The notes under the pieces: model-generated
What the model saw: the letters and a program-made list of their open reading frames with translations, nothing else
The model's database searches: none
What the model was told of the DNA's origin: nothing
Assembly: GCF_014334095.1 (NCBI RefSeq)
Contig: NZ_CP060495.1
Coordinates: forward strand, 519,001-583,000
Direction: 5' to 3'
Length of the DNA: 64,000 bases
Origin: Novosphingopyxis iocasae
Lineage (GTDB): Bacteria > Pseudomonadota > Alphaproteobacteria > Sphingomonadales > Sphingomonadaceae
Shown here: piece by piece, positions 57,188-64,000 of the stretch
Layout of the letters: every line of letters starts with the position of its first letter
How positions within the stretch are numbered: the stretch's first letter is position 1
Position numbers and translations under genes: made by a program

Positions 57188-57970
57188 TTAGGCTTGGGCG
57201 GAGCGTATAGCTTCGGAGAGGCTGCGGACATAGTCCCTAACCTTTGCCGGGGCGTGGTCGCCATGTTCGGCGATCAAATCGACGATGGCGGAACCGACGA
57301 CAACGCCGTCCGCATGGCGCGCCACTTCGGCGGCCTGATCGGGCGTGCGGATGCCGAAGCCTACCGCGATCGGAAGATCCGTGGCCGCCTTCAGCTTTGC
57401 CACCGCTTCGCCGATGCTGCCGCCGGTCGCCTGCTGCTTGCCGGTGACGCCGGCGACGGAGACATAATAGAGGAAGCCGCTGGCGCCATCGAGCACGGTG
57501 GGCAGGCGATGTTCATCGGTGGTGGGCGTGGCAAGGCGGATCGGTGCAATGCCCTTTTCGCGCAGTGCGGGACCAAGTTCGGCGTCCTCTTCAGGCGCCA
57601 GATCGACGCATATCACGCCATCGACGCCCGCTTCGGACGCTGCCTCGGCAAACCATTCGGGTCCGCGCCGTGCCATCGGATTGGCGTAACCCATCAGGAT
57701 CAGCGGCACCTCGGGATGACGCTGCCGGAAAGCGCGCGCGATGTTCAGGATATCCGCGGTGGTGGTGCCCTTGGCCAGGCTGCGCAGGTTTGCCGCCTGG
57801 ATCGCCGGGCCATCGGCCATCGGATCGGTGAACGGCATGCCCAGTTCGATCACGTCCGCGCCGCCTTCGACGAGCGCATCGAGGTTCGCGGCGGTATCGC
57901 CATCGCCCGCCGTAACGAAGCAGACGAGCGCGGCGTGGGTCTTGGCGAAGGCGTCGGGGATGCGGGTCAT
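57188..57970 (-). CDS. trpA: tryptophan synthase alpha chain
   Basis: 260 residues. It cleaves indole-3-glycerol phosphate to indole, which passes by a tunnel to TrpB. The catalytic Glu and Asp lie in [53 protein letters not shown] and [20 protein letters not shown] are family signatures, the last two the phosphate-binding loops. The start overlaps the trpB stop in an ATGA, so the two subunits are translated in balance. Confidence 0.97.
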   Translation of the reverse strand: MTRIPDAFAKTHAALVCFVTAGDGDTAANLDALVEGGADVIELGMPFTDPMADGPAIQAANLRSLAKGTTTADILNIARAFRQRHPEVPLILMGYANPMARRGPEWFAEAASEAGVDGVICVDLAPEEDAELGPALREKGIAPIRLATPTTDEHRLPTVLDGASGFLYYVSVAGVTGKQQATGGSIGEAVAKLKAATDLPIAVGFGIRTPDQAAEVARHADGVVVGSAIVDLIAEHGDHAPAKVRDYVRSLSEAIRSAQA

Positions 57971-59205
57971 ATTGCCACACCCAGCGCGTCAGCCACGGTA
58001 AAGATGTCCTTGTCTCCGCGGCCGCAGAGATTGGCGAGGACGATCCGGTCCTCGTCCATGTCGCGCGCAGCTTCGATTACCTTGGCGATGGCATGAGCCG
58101 GCTCCAGCGCAGGAATGATGCCCTCGGTCTTGCAGAGCAGCTGGAACGCGCTGAGCGCTTCCTCGTCGGTGGCGGACACATAATCGACGCGGCCCGAATC
58201 TTTCAGCCAGCTATGTTCCGGGCCGATGCCGGGATAATCGAGGCCGGCGCTGATCGAATGTGCCTCGGCGATCTGGCCGTCTTCATCCTGCAAGAGATAG
58301 GTCTTGTTGCCGTGAAGGATGCCGGGCGCGCCGCCTGCGAGGCTGGCGGCGTGCTTTTTCTCCAGGCCTTCGCCCGCTGCTTCCACGCCGAGCATCTTCA
58401 CGTCTGGGTCGTCGAGGAACGGGTGAAACAGGCCGATCGCATTGCTGCCCCCGCCGATCGCGGCGACCAGCAGATCGGGCAGGCGGCCGGTGCGCGTCTG
58501 CAGCTGCGCCTTGGCTTCGGTGCCGATCACGCTCTGAAAGTCGCGGACCAGCTCCGGATAGGGGTGCGGGCCAGCCGCGGTGCCGATGATGTAGAAGGTG
58601 TCGTGGACGTTCGCGACCCAATCGCGCAGCGCCTCATTCATCGCGTCCTTGAGCGTGCGCGCGCCGCTCTCGACGCCGATCACCTCGGCGCCGAGCAGCT
58701 TCATGCGGAAGACATTGGGCGCCTGCCGCTCCATGTCGCGCGCGCCCATGTAGATGACGCAGGGCAGGCCGAAGCGCGCGGCGACGGTGGCGGTGGCCAC
58801 GCCGTGCTGGCCCGCGCCAGTTTCCGCGATGATCCGCGTCTTGCCCATGCGGCGCGCGAGCAGGATCTGGCCGACGCAATTGTTGATCTTGTGCGCGCCG
58901 GTATGGTTCAGCTCATCGCGCTTGAACCAGATTTGCGCGCCCTTGCCGGCAGGGGCGCTTTCGCGAACATGTTCCGTCAGCCGCTCGGCATAATAAAGCG
59001 GGGAGGGGCGGCCGACATAGTTTGCAAGAAGATCGTCGAACTCGGCCTTGAAAGCAGCATCCTCTTTGGCGGCGCGATATTCGCGCTCCAAATCCAAGAT
59101 CAGTGGCATCAGCGTTTCGGCGACATAGCGGCCGCCATAGGCGCCGAAATGGCCGCGCTCGTCCGGGCCGGAGCGGAAGCCGTTGGGGAGAGGAGTCTCG
59201 GTCAT
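57967..59205 (-). CDS. trpB: tryptophan synthase beta chain
   Basis: 412 residues. It condenses indole with serine using [23 protein letters not shown] has the PLP lysine. [20 protein letters not shown] is the substrate loop, and [17 protein letters not shown] binds the PLP phosphate. [14 protein letters not shown] is the late conserved segment. The start has a short extra N-terminus ([20 protein letters not shown]) that is normal for the family. It is followed by trpA and preceded by trpF at 40 bases. Confidence 0.97.
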   Translation of the reverse strand: MTETPLPNGFRSGPDERGHFGAYGGRYVAETLMPLILDLEREYRAAKEDAAFKAEFDDLLANYVGRPSPLYYAERLTEHVRESAPAGKGAQIWFKRDELNHTGAHKINNCVGQILLARRMGKTRIIAETGAGQHGVATATVAARFGLPCVIYMGARDMERQAPNVFRMKLLGAEVIGVESGARTLKDAMNEALRDWVANVHDTFYIIGTAAGPHPYPELVRDFQSVIGTEAKAQLQTRTGRLPDLLVAAIGGGSNAIGLFHPFLDDPDVKMLGVEAAGEGLEKKHAASLAGGAPGILHGNKTYLLQDEDGQIAEAHSISAGLDYPGIGPEHSWLKDSGRVDYVSATDEEALSAFQLLCKTEGIIPALEPAHAIAKVIEAARDMDEDRIVLANLCGRGDKDIFTVADALGVAI

Positions 59206-59244
59206 ATCACCATCTTGTTCGTTCGCTTTAATATTCGAACGATC

Positions 59245-59889
59245 CTAGTTTCGCGGGGCGTCGAACGCGCGGACCGCTTCGCAGAAGCGCCGGATCAAGT
59301 CCACATCCTTGACGCCGGGCGCACTTTCCACGCCGGAAGACACATCGACCAGCGGCGCGCCTGTGGTAGCCATCGCCTCGACGACGTTTTCGGGATCAAG
59401 ACCGCCGGCAAGCCCCCAGGGCAGATGATGATCGTGCTCGGCAACGATCGACCAGTCGAACCCCTCGCCATTGCCACCCGGCAGCTTCTTGGCGGGCGCA
59501 TCATACAGCATGCGGTCCGCAGCCTGATCGAACTGATAGGCATTGGCGATCTGCTGGGCATCGCGCACGCCGAACGCCTTCCAGATTTCCATCGGCAGCT
59601 TGCCGCGCAGTGCGGCGAGCCATTGCGGCGCCTCCCGCCCGTGAAACTGGATTACATCGGGCTGCACTTCCTGCACCGCCTTTGCAGTCGCCATCGGATC
59701 GGCGTTGACGAGCAGCAGCACCACCTTGACGTCGCCCGGTGCGCGGCGGCGGAGCTTTGCGGCGTCTTCCAGCGAGACGTGGCGTGGGCTGGGTTCGAAA
59801 TGGACGAGCCCGACATGGGTCGCGCCTGCGTCGATTGCAGCGTCAAAGCTGTCTCGGGTGGATAGGCCGCAGATTTTAATGTCGGTCAT
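59245..59889 (-). CDS. trpF: phosphoribosylanthranilate isomerase
   Basis: 214 residues from the ATG at 59889 (MTDIKICGLSTRDSFDAAID). It isomerises N-(5'-phosphoribosyl)anthranilate in the tryptophan pathway. The catalytic Cys is in KICGLST and the Asp in VDVSSGVESAPGVKDVDLIR. GLAGGLDPENVVEA binds the phosphate. A TIM barrel of normal length. First gene of trpF-trpB-trpA. No trp attenuator or operator is visible upstream. Confidence 0.96.
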   Translation of the reverse strand: MTDIKICGLSTRDSFDAAIDAGATHVGLVHFEPSPRHVSLEDAAKLRRRAPGDVKVVLLLVNADPMATAKAVQEVQPDVIQFHGREAPQWLAALRGKLPMEIWKAFGVRDAQQIANAYQFDQAADRMLYDAPAKKLPGGNGEGFDWSIVAEHDHHLPWGLAGGLDPENVVEAMATTGAPLVDVSSGVESAPGVKDVDLIRRFCEAVRAFDAPRN

Positions 59890-60008
59890 GAACTTATCTC
59901 GCAAACTTGGTGGCCTCGACAGAAGCGGAGCCGGTCACGCGTTCCCATGTAGGGCCACGCGTAAGATTGCAAAGGTGGCGCGAATTACGCGCAGCGCCCA
60001 AACGGTGG

Positions 60009-60683
60009 TTACAGCGTGCCCGAGATGGCGCGCGCGGCGGCGGCGGGGTCATCGGCCTTGGTAATCGGCCTGCCGACGACTAATACGGAAGCGCCCGCAT
60101 CGCGTGCAGCGCGCGGCGTGACGGTGCGCTTCTGATCGCCTTCTTCGCCATTGGCCGGACGCAGGCCTGGTACCACGAAAAAGCCGTCCTTCCACGCCTG
60201 ATGCGCGGCCTTCACCTCATGGCCCGAACACACGATCCCGTCGAGCCCGGCCTCTGCCGCCAGATCGGCGAGGCGGCGGACCTGATCGTGAGGCGATCCG
60301 CTGATGCCGGTGGACGCCATGTCTTCTTCGTCGAGGCTGGTGAGCAGCGTCACCGCCACCACCTTCGTGGAAACGCCGGCCGCGGCCTTCGCATCCTCCA
60401 TCATCGCGCGGCCGCCCGAGGCGTGAACGGTGACGATAGCCGGCTCCAGCACATGAATAGCCTGCATCGCCTTCGCGACGGTGTTGGGTATATCATGCAG
60501 CTTGAGGTCGAGAAAAATCGGCATCCCGAAATGGGCGATCTCATGCACGCCATGATGGCCGTTGGCGCAGAAGAACTCCAGGCCCAGCTTCAGGCCGCCG
60601 ACCTGACCTTTCAGTTTTCTGGCCAGATCGCAGGCGTGATCCAGATAGGGGGTGTCGATCGCGGCGTAGAGCGGGTTGGTCAT
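60009..60683 (-). CDS. pyrF: orotidine 5'-phosphate decarboxylase
   Basis: 224 residues. It makes UMP from OMP. The signature is MPIFLDLKLHDIPNTVAKAM with the catalytic Asp-x-Lys-x2-Asp. VTLLTSLDEEDM, GIVCSGHEVKAAH and VVPGLRPANGEEGDQKRTVT follow, and the late VVGRPITKADDPAAAARAIS binds the phosphate. The start overlaps the lapA stop in an ATGA. It lies 119 bases upstream of trpF. Confidence 0.96.
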   Translation of the reverse strand: MTNPLYAAIDTPYLDHACDLARKLKGQVGGLKLGLEFFCANGHHGVHEIAHFGMPIFLDLKLHDIPNTVAKAMQAIHVLEPAIVTVHASGGRAMMEDAKAAAGVSTKVVAVTLLTSLDEEDMASTGISGSPHDQVRRLADLAAEAGLDGIVCSGHEVKAAHQAWKDGFFVVPGLRPANGEEGDQKRTVTPRAARDAGASVLVVGRPITKADDPAAAARAISGTL

Positions 60684-61027
60684 ATTGCGGCAGGCCCGCG
60701 TTGGATATCCGTCTCCCGGTCAATGGTCGATGCGGGCCTTGCCGGTTCGCTGAGGGGAGCGGTCTCGCGGTCATAGCGCGTCGTGACAGGGCGGTTTGCG
60801 GCCTCAAGCGTCGCGATACGGCGGCGCATCCGCCAGAGCATGGTGCGATAGACAAGGTAGAGAGGCAGGAAACCGACCAGAAACGCGCCGATCACCAGCA
60901 CGGGCAGCTTGGTATCCATGCGCAGGCCACCCCACAGCCCGATCGACACCGGCTCCCAATTATTGGCCGAGAACACCACCAGCGCCACTGCCAACGCCAC
61001 CCAAAAAAGGGTCTTCAGAAACTGCAT
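60680..61027 (-). CDS. lapA: LapA-domain inner-membrane protein
   Basis: 115 residues. Two membrane segments (FLKTLFWVALAVALVVFSAN and LPVLVIGAFLVGFLPLYLVY) are followed by a cytoplasmic basic helix (MLWRMRRRIATLEAANRPV). NWEPVSIGLWGGLRMDTKLP matches the LapA (lipopolysaccharide assembly protein A, DUF1049) domain. In E. coli, LapA works with LapB in regulating lipopolysaccharide synthesis; LapB is not in this window. The stop overlaps the start of pyrF, as in other bacteria with this pair. Confidence 0.85.
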   Translation of the reverse strand: MQFLKTLFWVALAVALVVFSANNWEPVSIGLWGGLRMDTKLPVLVIGAFLVGFLPLYLVYRTMLWRMRRRIATLEAANRPVTTRYDRETAPLSEPARPASTIDRETDIQRGPAAI

Positions 61028-61206
61028 TCCATCTGCCTCCGCACATTCGACGCCGCGAGCATAGGAAAGCGCAGATCAAAGCGCCAGTGCTAGGTCGGGG
61101 CACTATTGAGAATGGCTCGCAAGTCGTTGCCGCGCCGGAACAAACGGCTCGCTCTCCCATTGACGGGACGACAGTTCAGTCTCGACACGAAAACGGAGAA
61201 TCCCCC

Positions 61207-61827
61207 ATGGCTTTCACGCTTCCCGATCTTCCCTATGCGAAGACCGCCTTCGGCGACACGATCAGCGAAGACACATTCGATTATCATCACGGCAAGCATC
61301 ACAAGGCGTATGTCGACAAGACCAATGCCGCGATCGAGAAGACCGGCCTGTCCAGCCCGAAGCTGAGCGAAGTAATCCTTCACGCCAAGAGCCAGGGCGA
61401 CAACGGCCTGTTCAACAACAGCGCGCAGGTTTGGAACCACAGCTTCTACTGGGAATGCCTGGCACCGGAAGGCGGCAAACCGTCTGGTGAGCTGAAGGAC
61501 GCGCTGGAGCGCGATTTCGGTTCGGTCGAAGACTTCAAGAAGAAGTTCAAGGAAGAGGCGACCGGTCACTTCGCCAGCGGCTGGGCATGGCTCGTGCTGG
61601 ATGGCGACAAGCTGGAAATCACCAGCTTCCATGACGCCGACACCCCCATCGCGCATCAGGGCAAAAAGCCTGTGTTCACGCTCGATGTGTGGGAGCATGC
61701 TTATTATCTCGACTATCAGAACGCGCGCCCCGACTATGTCGACGCACTGTTGGACGTCGTGAATTGGGATTTCGTCGGGAAGAATCTCGACGGCAAGGGC
61801 ATCGAGCGGGCCGACCAGAGCGCCTGA
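61207..61827 (+). CDS. sodB: iron/manganese superoxide dismutase
   Basis: 206 residues from the ATG at 61207 (MAFTLPDLPYAKTAFGDTIS). The metal ligands are His in DYHHGKHHKAYV, His in NHSFYWECLAPEG, and Asp and His in LDVWEHAYYLDYQN. The Fe-type cues (NNSAQVWNHSFYW, ATGHFASGWAWLV) favour SodB, although Fe and Mn types cannot be split with certainty by eye. It converts superoxide to peroxide and oxygen in the cytosol. It is divergent from lapA across 179 bases. A terminator follows at 61850. Confidence 0.94.
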   Translation: MAFTLPDLPYAKTAFGDTISEDTFDYHHGKHHKAYVDKTNAAIEKTGLSSPKLSEVILHAKSQGDNGLFNNSAQVWNHSFYWECLAPEGGKPSGELKDALERDFGSVEDFKKKFKEEATGHFASGWAWLVLDGDKLEITSFHDADTPIAHQGKKPVFTLDVWEHAYYLDYQNARPDYVDALLDVVNWDFVGKNLDGKGIERADQSA

Positions 61828-61849
61828 GCCTTACCCTAGTAAAGCAGGA

Positions 61850-61877
61850 AGGGCCGTCCCGCGGGGCGGCCCTTTTT
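61850..61877 (+). terminator. rho-independent terminator after sodB
   Basis: AGGGCCG, T bulge, CCC, loop GCG, GGG, CGGCCCT, then TTTT. It begins 23 bases after the sodB stop and ends in a T-tract, typical of a strong intrinsic terminator. Confidence 0.8.
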
Positions 61878-61897
61878 CTATCAACAGGCTCGGTCAG

Positions 61898-61923
61898 CTC
61901 CGTTCAGGTCGAACTTGTTGAAG
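61898..61923. repeat. degenerate copy of the interspersed repeat
   Basis: CTCCGTTCAGGTCGAACTTG, then TTGAAG, after the sodB terminator. The reverse complement of the 56252-56279 copy shares TCCGTTC, then GAGTTTGTCGAAG against GAACTTGTTGAAG. The two stand in opposite orientation in gaps between genes. Confidence 0.45.
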
Positions 61924-62015
61924 CGTCGTCCTCTTCCTCCCCGCAGCGAGAAGGGAGAGCAAAGGCGGTCCTTCGCAATAAGCCGGGCAAACAGAATATC
62001 GTACCGAGGTCAGGT

Positions 62016-62675
62016 TCACCCCTGCGGCGGGACTTCGACCGCTTCCTCCTCGTCATCCACTTTCAGGCCGTGGCGCATCAGCATGGGCACGTTGGCAACC
62101 GCAAAGATCAGCGTAAGCGCCGTGACGCCCCACACCTTCAGAGTCAGCCAGGTATCGAAATCGAACAGCGCTATGATTGCCTCGTTTGCGATGGCGAGGA
62201 ACAGGAAAAACAGCGCCCAGTTGCGCGACAGCTTCATCCAGCCTTCGTGCGACAGTCCTTCGAAGGCATATTCCAGCAAATAGCGGATTGCCGGTTTGCC
62301 CCGAAGCAGCCCGATGAAGATGGTGATAGCAAAGAGCGCGTAGATGCCGGTCGGCTTGTGCTGGATGAACGCAGGATCGCCGAAATAGATGGTCAAGCCG
62401 CCAAAGCCGATGACGAGGATCGCCGATAGCCAAAGCATCGGCGATATTTTGCCCAAGAGCACGCGCGACAAGATTAGCGCTACGACGATCGCGAGCATGA
62501 ACACCCCGGTCGAATAGACCGCGGCGGACACCGGATTGTCGCCCGGATCGAACAGGCGATAGGACAGGAAGAACAAGAGCAACGGCCCGAAATCGAGCGC
62601 GAAGCTGAGAAGGCCATTCTTCTTCCTTGGCGGCGCGGCATCGGTTGCCGCGGCGGGGCCGTGCGCGTCGGTCAC
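62016..62675 (-). CDS. yciB: inner-membrane septation protein YciB/IspZ
   Basis: 219 residues with about six membrane segments. LLSFALDFGPLLLFFLSYRL is the family opening. FIQHKPTGIYALFAITIFIG, LSRNWALFFLFLAIANEAII and WLTLKVWGVTALTLIFAVAN are conserved. The length is longer than E. coli YciB (179) because of the N-terminus and an acidic C-terminal tail. YciB affects septation and envelope integrity, but its biochemical role is unsettled. The start overlaps the ftsY stop in an ATGA. Confidence 0.9.
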   Translation of the reverse strand: MTDAHGPAAATDAAPPRKKNGLLSFALDFGPLLLFFLSYRLFDPGDNPVSAAVYSTGVFMLAIVVALILSRVLLGKISPMLWLSAILVIGFGGLTIYFGDPAFIQHKPTGIYALFAITIFIGLLRGKPAIRYLLEYAFEGLSHEGWMKLSRNWALFFLFLAIANEAIIALFDFDTWLTLKVWGVTALTLIFAVANVPMLMRHGLKVDDEEEAVEVPPQG

Positions 62676-63601
62676 TGCGTGTCCCCGGCGATCGCAGCCG
62701 CCAGTTCGTCCGGATCGAAGGGTTTCAGGTCGTCCAGCGTCTCGCCGACGCCGATCGCGTGGATCGGCAGACCCTGCGTTTTGGCTGCCGCCACCAGCAC
62801 GCCGCCGCGCGCGGTGCCGTCCAGCTTGGTCATGACAAGGCCGGTGACGTCCGCCACTTCCTTGAACGTCTCGATCTGATTGATCGCGTTCTGCCCGGTG
62901 GTGGCGTCCAACACGAGCACGACATCATGCGGTGCTTCCGGGTTAAGACGGCCCAGCACACGGCGGATCTTGGCCAGTTCGTCCATTAGCTCGCGCTTGT
63001 TCTGTAGGCGGCCCGCCGTGTCGACGATCAGCACGTCGATGCCCGTCGCGGTTGCTTCTTTTACAGCGTCGTAGACGATGCCAGCCGCGTCGCCGCCTTC
63101 CTTGCCGCTGATGATCGGGATACCGATCCGGTCCGCCCAGATCTTCAGCTGGCCGATCGCGGCTGCACGGAACGTGTCGCCCGCCGCCAGCATGACGCCA
63201 TAATCCTGCTCCACAAAATTATGCGCGAGCTTGGCGATGGTGGTGGTTTTGCCTGATCCATTGACGCCGATGACCAGGATCACCTGCGGGCGCGGGAAGG
63301 CGTCGATCTCCAGCGGCTCGGCCACGGGGCGCAGAATGGCGGCGATCTCTCGCTCTACCACCTGCATGACGGCATATTCGGTCACGCCGCCCTCGAAGCG
63401 TTCGGCGGCCAATTTGTCGCGGATTTGCGCGGCGGTTTCGGGGCCAAGATCGGACATGATCAGCGCGTCCTCGATCTGGTCGAGGTCCTGTGCTTCCAGC
63501 CGCCCAGCACCGACAATGCCGGCTAGGTTGCCGCTAAGGCGCTGGCTGGTGCCCTTCAGGCCACCGAACAGCCGGTCGCGCCAGCTCGGCTTGCTGCTCA
63601 T
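62672..63601 (-). CDS. ftsY: signal recognition particle receptor FtsY
   Basis: 309 residues. The NG GTPase domain has VIGVNGSGKTTTIAKLAHNF (G1), DTFRAAAIGQLKIWADRIG (G2), VDTAGRLQNKRELMDELAKI (G3) and VMTKLDGTARGGVLVAA (G4). The N-domain helices precede it. It lacks the long acidic A domain of E. coli FtsY. It receives ribosome-SRP complexes at the inner membrane. It overlaps mtaB upstream and yciB downstream by four bases each, forming mtaB-ftsY-yciB. Confidence 0.96.
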   Translation of the reverse strand: MSSKPSWRDRLFGGLKGTSQRLSGNLAGIVGAGRLEAQDLDQIEDALIMSDLGPETAAQIRDKLAAERFEGGVTEYAVMQVVEREIAAILRPVAEPLEIDAFPRPQVILVIGVNGSGKTTTIAKLAHNFVEQDYGVMLAAGDTFRAAAIGQLKIWADRIGIPIISGKEGGDAAGIVYDAVKEATATGIDVLIVDTAGRLQNKRELMDELAKIRRVLGRLNPEAPHDVVLVLDATTGQNAINQIETFKEVADVTGLVMTKLDGTARGGVLVAAAKTQGLPIHAIGVGETLDDLKPFDPDELAAAIAGDTQ

Positions 63602-64000
63602 GCTGCTTCTCCGATGAGGGTTTCGTTATCGATGTCGGTGACGCGCAGCGGCACGATGCTGCCGATCCGCGATTGCTGATCCTTGGGGACGCGCAGCCGG
63701 GCGAAATTTGGTGCGTGCCCGTGTCCGTCCTTCTCCACCACCACGGGCTGAACGCTGCCGATCAACGAGCCAAGCCATGTCGCGCGGCGGCGCTCCACCG
63801 CCTGGCGCAGCTGCGCGGCGCGCTGTTTGATTGCGGTTCCGTTCACCTGTGGCATTCGCGCGGCAGGGGTGCCGGTGCGCGCCGAATAAGGAAAGATATG
63901 GCCGTGGACGATCTCGCACTCTTCCACGATCCGCAGGCTGTTTTGGAACATCGCCTCGGTTTCCGTGGGGAAGCCTGCGATGATGTCCGCGCCGACCGCG
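63598..64000 (-). CDS. mtaB: tRNA methylthiotransferase MtaB (3' part)
   Basis: Only the last about 133 residues are in the window. The frame runs off the right edge without a start; an ATG at 63951 lies inside the domain. GADIIAGFPTETEAMFQNSL is the end of the radical-SAM barrel of the MiaB/MtaB family. FPYSARTGTPAARM and VNGTAIKQRAAQLRQ follow, then a short TRAM-like tail. MtaB adds a methylthio group to t6A37 of tRNA. The context (mtaB-ftsY) supports MtaB over MiaB or RimO. Confidence 0.88.
   Translation of the reverse strand, partial: AVGADIIAGFPTETEAMFQNSLRIVEECEIVHGHIFPYSARTGTPAARMPQVNGTAIKQRAAQLRQAVERRRATWLGSLIGSVQPVVVEKDGHGHAPNFARLRVPKDQQSRIGSIVPLRVTDIDNETLIGEAA

Noticed and set aside
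58093-59865. Open frame of 590 residues opposite trpB and trpF
   Set aside because: Antisense artefact; the trp genes have catalytic residues and operon context.

Overview
The window reads as a chromosomal segment of a high-GC alphaproteobacterium, most likely a sphingomonad (order Sphingomonadales). The basis is the gene content and order (rodA-mrdA-mreDCB, glyQ-glyS-ppdK, rplI-rpsR-rpsF, trpF-trpB-trpA-accD-folC, mtaB-ftsY-yciB), the GC-rich codon use and several small families I associate with this group. This is inference from remembered gene order and families; no database was searched. The only RNA genes found are tRNA-Lys(CTT) and tRNA-Arg(ACG). There is no rRNA, CRISPR array, intact insertion sequence or origin.

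Layout. 1-2100 is an accessory stretch on the minus strand, lying against the 3' end of tRNA-Lys, with two broken genes and two small intact ones. 2308-7943 is the rod-shape (elongasome) operon mreB-mreC-mreD-mrdA-rodA, divergent from mutL (8083-9960). 9990-12655 is a second accessory patch: an AT-rich gap, a small lipoprotein, a PAS gene cut by an amber codon and two related lipoproteins. 12712-19583 runs on the minus strand: a MaoC-like hydratase, a nucleotide pyrophosphatase/phosphodiesterase-type enzyme, ychF, pth, a secreted protein, rplY and two tandem TraB/GumN proteins. 19806-30992 runs mostly on the plus strand: glyQ, glyS, a lipoprotein (minus), repeats and a decayed copy of the glyS tail, ppdK, a ClC channel, tRNA-Arg, a DEAD-box helicase and folE. 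31315-32638 is rplI-rpsR-rpsF, with a structured leader upstream of rpsF.

32989-39653 holds a lone PAS-HWE histidine kinase, a MurC/Mpl-like Mur ligase divergent from an LD-carboxypeptidase, a LpxO-like hydroxylase, cysK and an exporter. 39802-47815 holds a DUF885 lipoprotein, a copper-resistance pair copA-copB behind a palindromic operator candidate, and a 1010-residue RTX protein without a local secretion system. 48023-56193 holds a UvrD/PcrA helicase, a Met/Gln-rich secreted protein, rsmD, a 23S pseudouridine synthase, an AmpG-like permease and folC. 56303-61027 is accD, trpA, trpB, trpF, pyrF, lapA. The window ends with sodB, yciB, ftsY and the 3' part of mtaB.

The observations most worth a second look are: a decayed, partly deleted copy of the glyS 3' end between glyS and ppdK, beside 35-base direct repeats; three genes each cut by an in-frame stop that a single C:G to T:A change would explain; a Mur ligase with GTSGKST in place of GTHGKT, sharing a 54-base divergent promoter region with an LD-carboxypeptidase; a CsoR-type operator candidate in front of copA; and a hairpin leader upstream of rpsF whose pairing is complete only on the rpsF strand.
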